A DNA stretch of 64,000 bases from Pampus argenteus (lineage: Eukaryota; Chordata; Actinopteri; Scombriformes; Stromateidae): contig CM072876.1 of the NCBI GenBank assembly GCA_036937835.1, forward strand, positions 8,993,501-9,057,500, in the 5' to 3' direction. Shown here piece after piece: positions 62,858-64,000 of this stretch. The translations under genes and the position numbers were made by a program. How positions within the stretch are numbered: position 1 is the first letter of the stretch; each line of letters opens with the position of its first letter. Under the pieces are notes generated by a model that saw only the letters and a program-made list of their open reading frames with translations, was not told the origin of the DNA and searched no databases.

Positions 62858-64000
62858 GACATGACCCACATGCTCCCTTTGTTCGAACCGCAGCACAGCT
62901 ACACTCTTTCCACATCTTGCGGGTGAGGCACATCAGGGCTTAATTTTGATGCTCATTGTCATGATAATCTGAGGTTTACCTCATTACAATAACTTAGTTA
63001 ACTACAACTGAACGTCACTATTGAGCAGAAAAAAAAAAGAAAAGAAATCAAGGCTATTAATTAAAGGTTTTACATACTGATTAACAGCAATTAAAATACT
63101 TTGATCAGAAACCCATGCAAGTATAAATATAGCCTCTGTCATGTGACATACTGTAACAGCCTGTGACAATTATGGTGCTGGAAATAACGGGCGCTCAACC
63201 GGGAACAGTTATTTCCCAAAACTGTTTATTAATATTAATTATCATAGTGCATTAAAACCTGTCCTGAACTTAATATTTTAAGCTTTGGATAAACATTATC
63301 TTTAGTTTACAGCTCACTGCTCTGTTCTCTGTTAATCTGTATTCAATACCTGTGTCCCTATTTCTGTAACGTGGTCTTATATATTTCTTCTTATACATTT
63401 ACTATTCTACTTCCTACTGAATATAATGGTATTATTTAGAAAACCTGGCTTATTTCATGTTTGCATCTCAGCTCCAGGAGAACCTGAATCTATAAATGAC
63501 ATTGATATCCGACTAACGGCAACATACAAATGTAATAATCATAACCTCACATTTGAAAGTAATATTTTGTTAATTGTGGCGTATGAAGTGTTGTCTTGTC
63601 TATTTTAATACTTTGTGGATATAATTATTCAGATTGTAAAGTTTTTACCTCTAAATCACTGCAGGCACTGGAAGTAGCACAGCTTGTACTGTGCTCTCGA
63701 CCGTAACTTCAACAAGTTCAGATTGGCCCAAAAATATAATTTCATAGGTCACCCAGTTCTAGTTATAGAACCATAAGACGGCAGATCAAGGCTTGTTTCT
63801 CTGGAGGGAGGCTGCTCTGTGGAGATAAATCTGTACTGCAAAATCAGTGACTCGGCTGGACTTTGAAAAAATGCTCAACTCATCTAATGATTACACTAGT
63901 TTCAGTGGATGTGCCAATTTTTTGCAAGCATGTGAGGATTTACAGGGTTTATGTTAAACTCTGTTTCTGAGTATTTAGACAGTGACATTAGGGTCTACTG

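Larger units (their letters stand above)
46043..64000. other. Upstream of daam1 coding exon 1: probable long first intron and/or promoter region, no coding gene seen
   Basis: The splice acceptor at 46042 implies that transcription starts somewhere above. Mammalian DAAM1 also has a very long first intron. Short open frames are scattered throughout but none matches a known family or has supporting splice sites. The most GC-rich patch is about 55.1-56.5 kb, a candidate promoter or enhancer. The stretch also holds two TTAATCGATT-type repeat fragments, CA microsatellites near 61452-61469 and 62810-62857, and isolated strong regulatory motifs listed separately. Confidence 0.5.

Overview
The window is nuclear DNA of a ray-finned fish, most likely a compact-genome percomorph. 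The species cannot be named from the sequence. Four vertebrate protein-coding genes can be reconstructed exon by exon with GT-AG splice sites and matching codon phase. The flanking DNA is AT-rich and carries repeats of teleost type: a decayed CR1/L2/Rex-like LINE, a reverse-strand tRNA-type SINE, MITE-like elements and many CA/TA microsatellites. There is no prokaryotic, plasmid or viral content.

Layout. (1) 1-6193: sgpp1 on the minus strand (3 coding exons, 439 aa), a sphingosine-1-phosphate phosphatase. Its exons 2 and 3 lie between two inverted copies of a roughly 0.5 kb repeat. (2) 6194-7293: a 1.1 kb head-to-head spacer. (3) 7294-21223: kcnh5 on the plus strand (11 coding exons, 1066 aa), an EAG-type voltage-gated K+ channel whose 4.5 kb intron 7 holds the LINE remnant. 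(4) 21224-24722: kcnh5 3' region and repeat-rich intergenic DNA with a perfect CTCF-type motif. (5) 24723-26506: l3hypdh on the plus strand (5 exons, 344 aa), trans-3-hydroxy-L-proline dehydratase. (6) 26507-28592: convergent 3' flanks. (7) 28593-45938: daam1 on the minus strand (25 coding exons, 1080 aa), a Wnt/planar-cell-polarity formin. It includes a 30-nt microexon with SRRM4-type upstream UGC motifs. (8) 46043-64000: upstream of daam1. This is most likely its first intron and/or promoter-distal DNA. No coding gene is supported here, but there are several regulatory-motif candidates.

The genes do not form a pathway. From memory, their human counterparts all lie in 14q23 but are spread over several megabases, so this is a compacted and partly rearranged vertebrate synteny block. 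I found no convincing undescribed biological system. The best leads are the daam1 microexon architecture, the inverted repeats flanking sgpp1 exons 2-3, the CA repeat next to the sgpp1 exon 1 donor, and candidate regulatory motifs (CTCF-, RFX- and DR1-type) in non-coding DNA.
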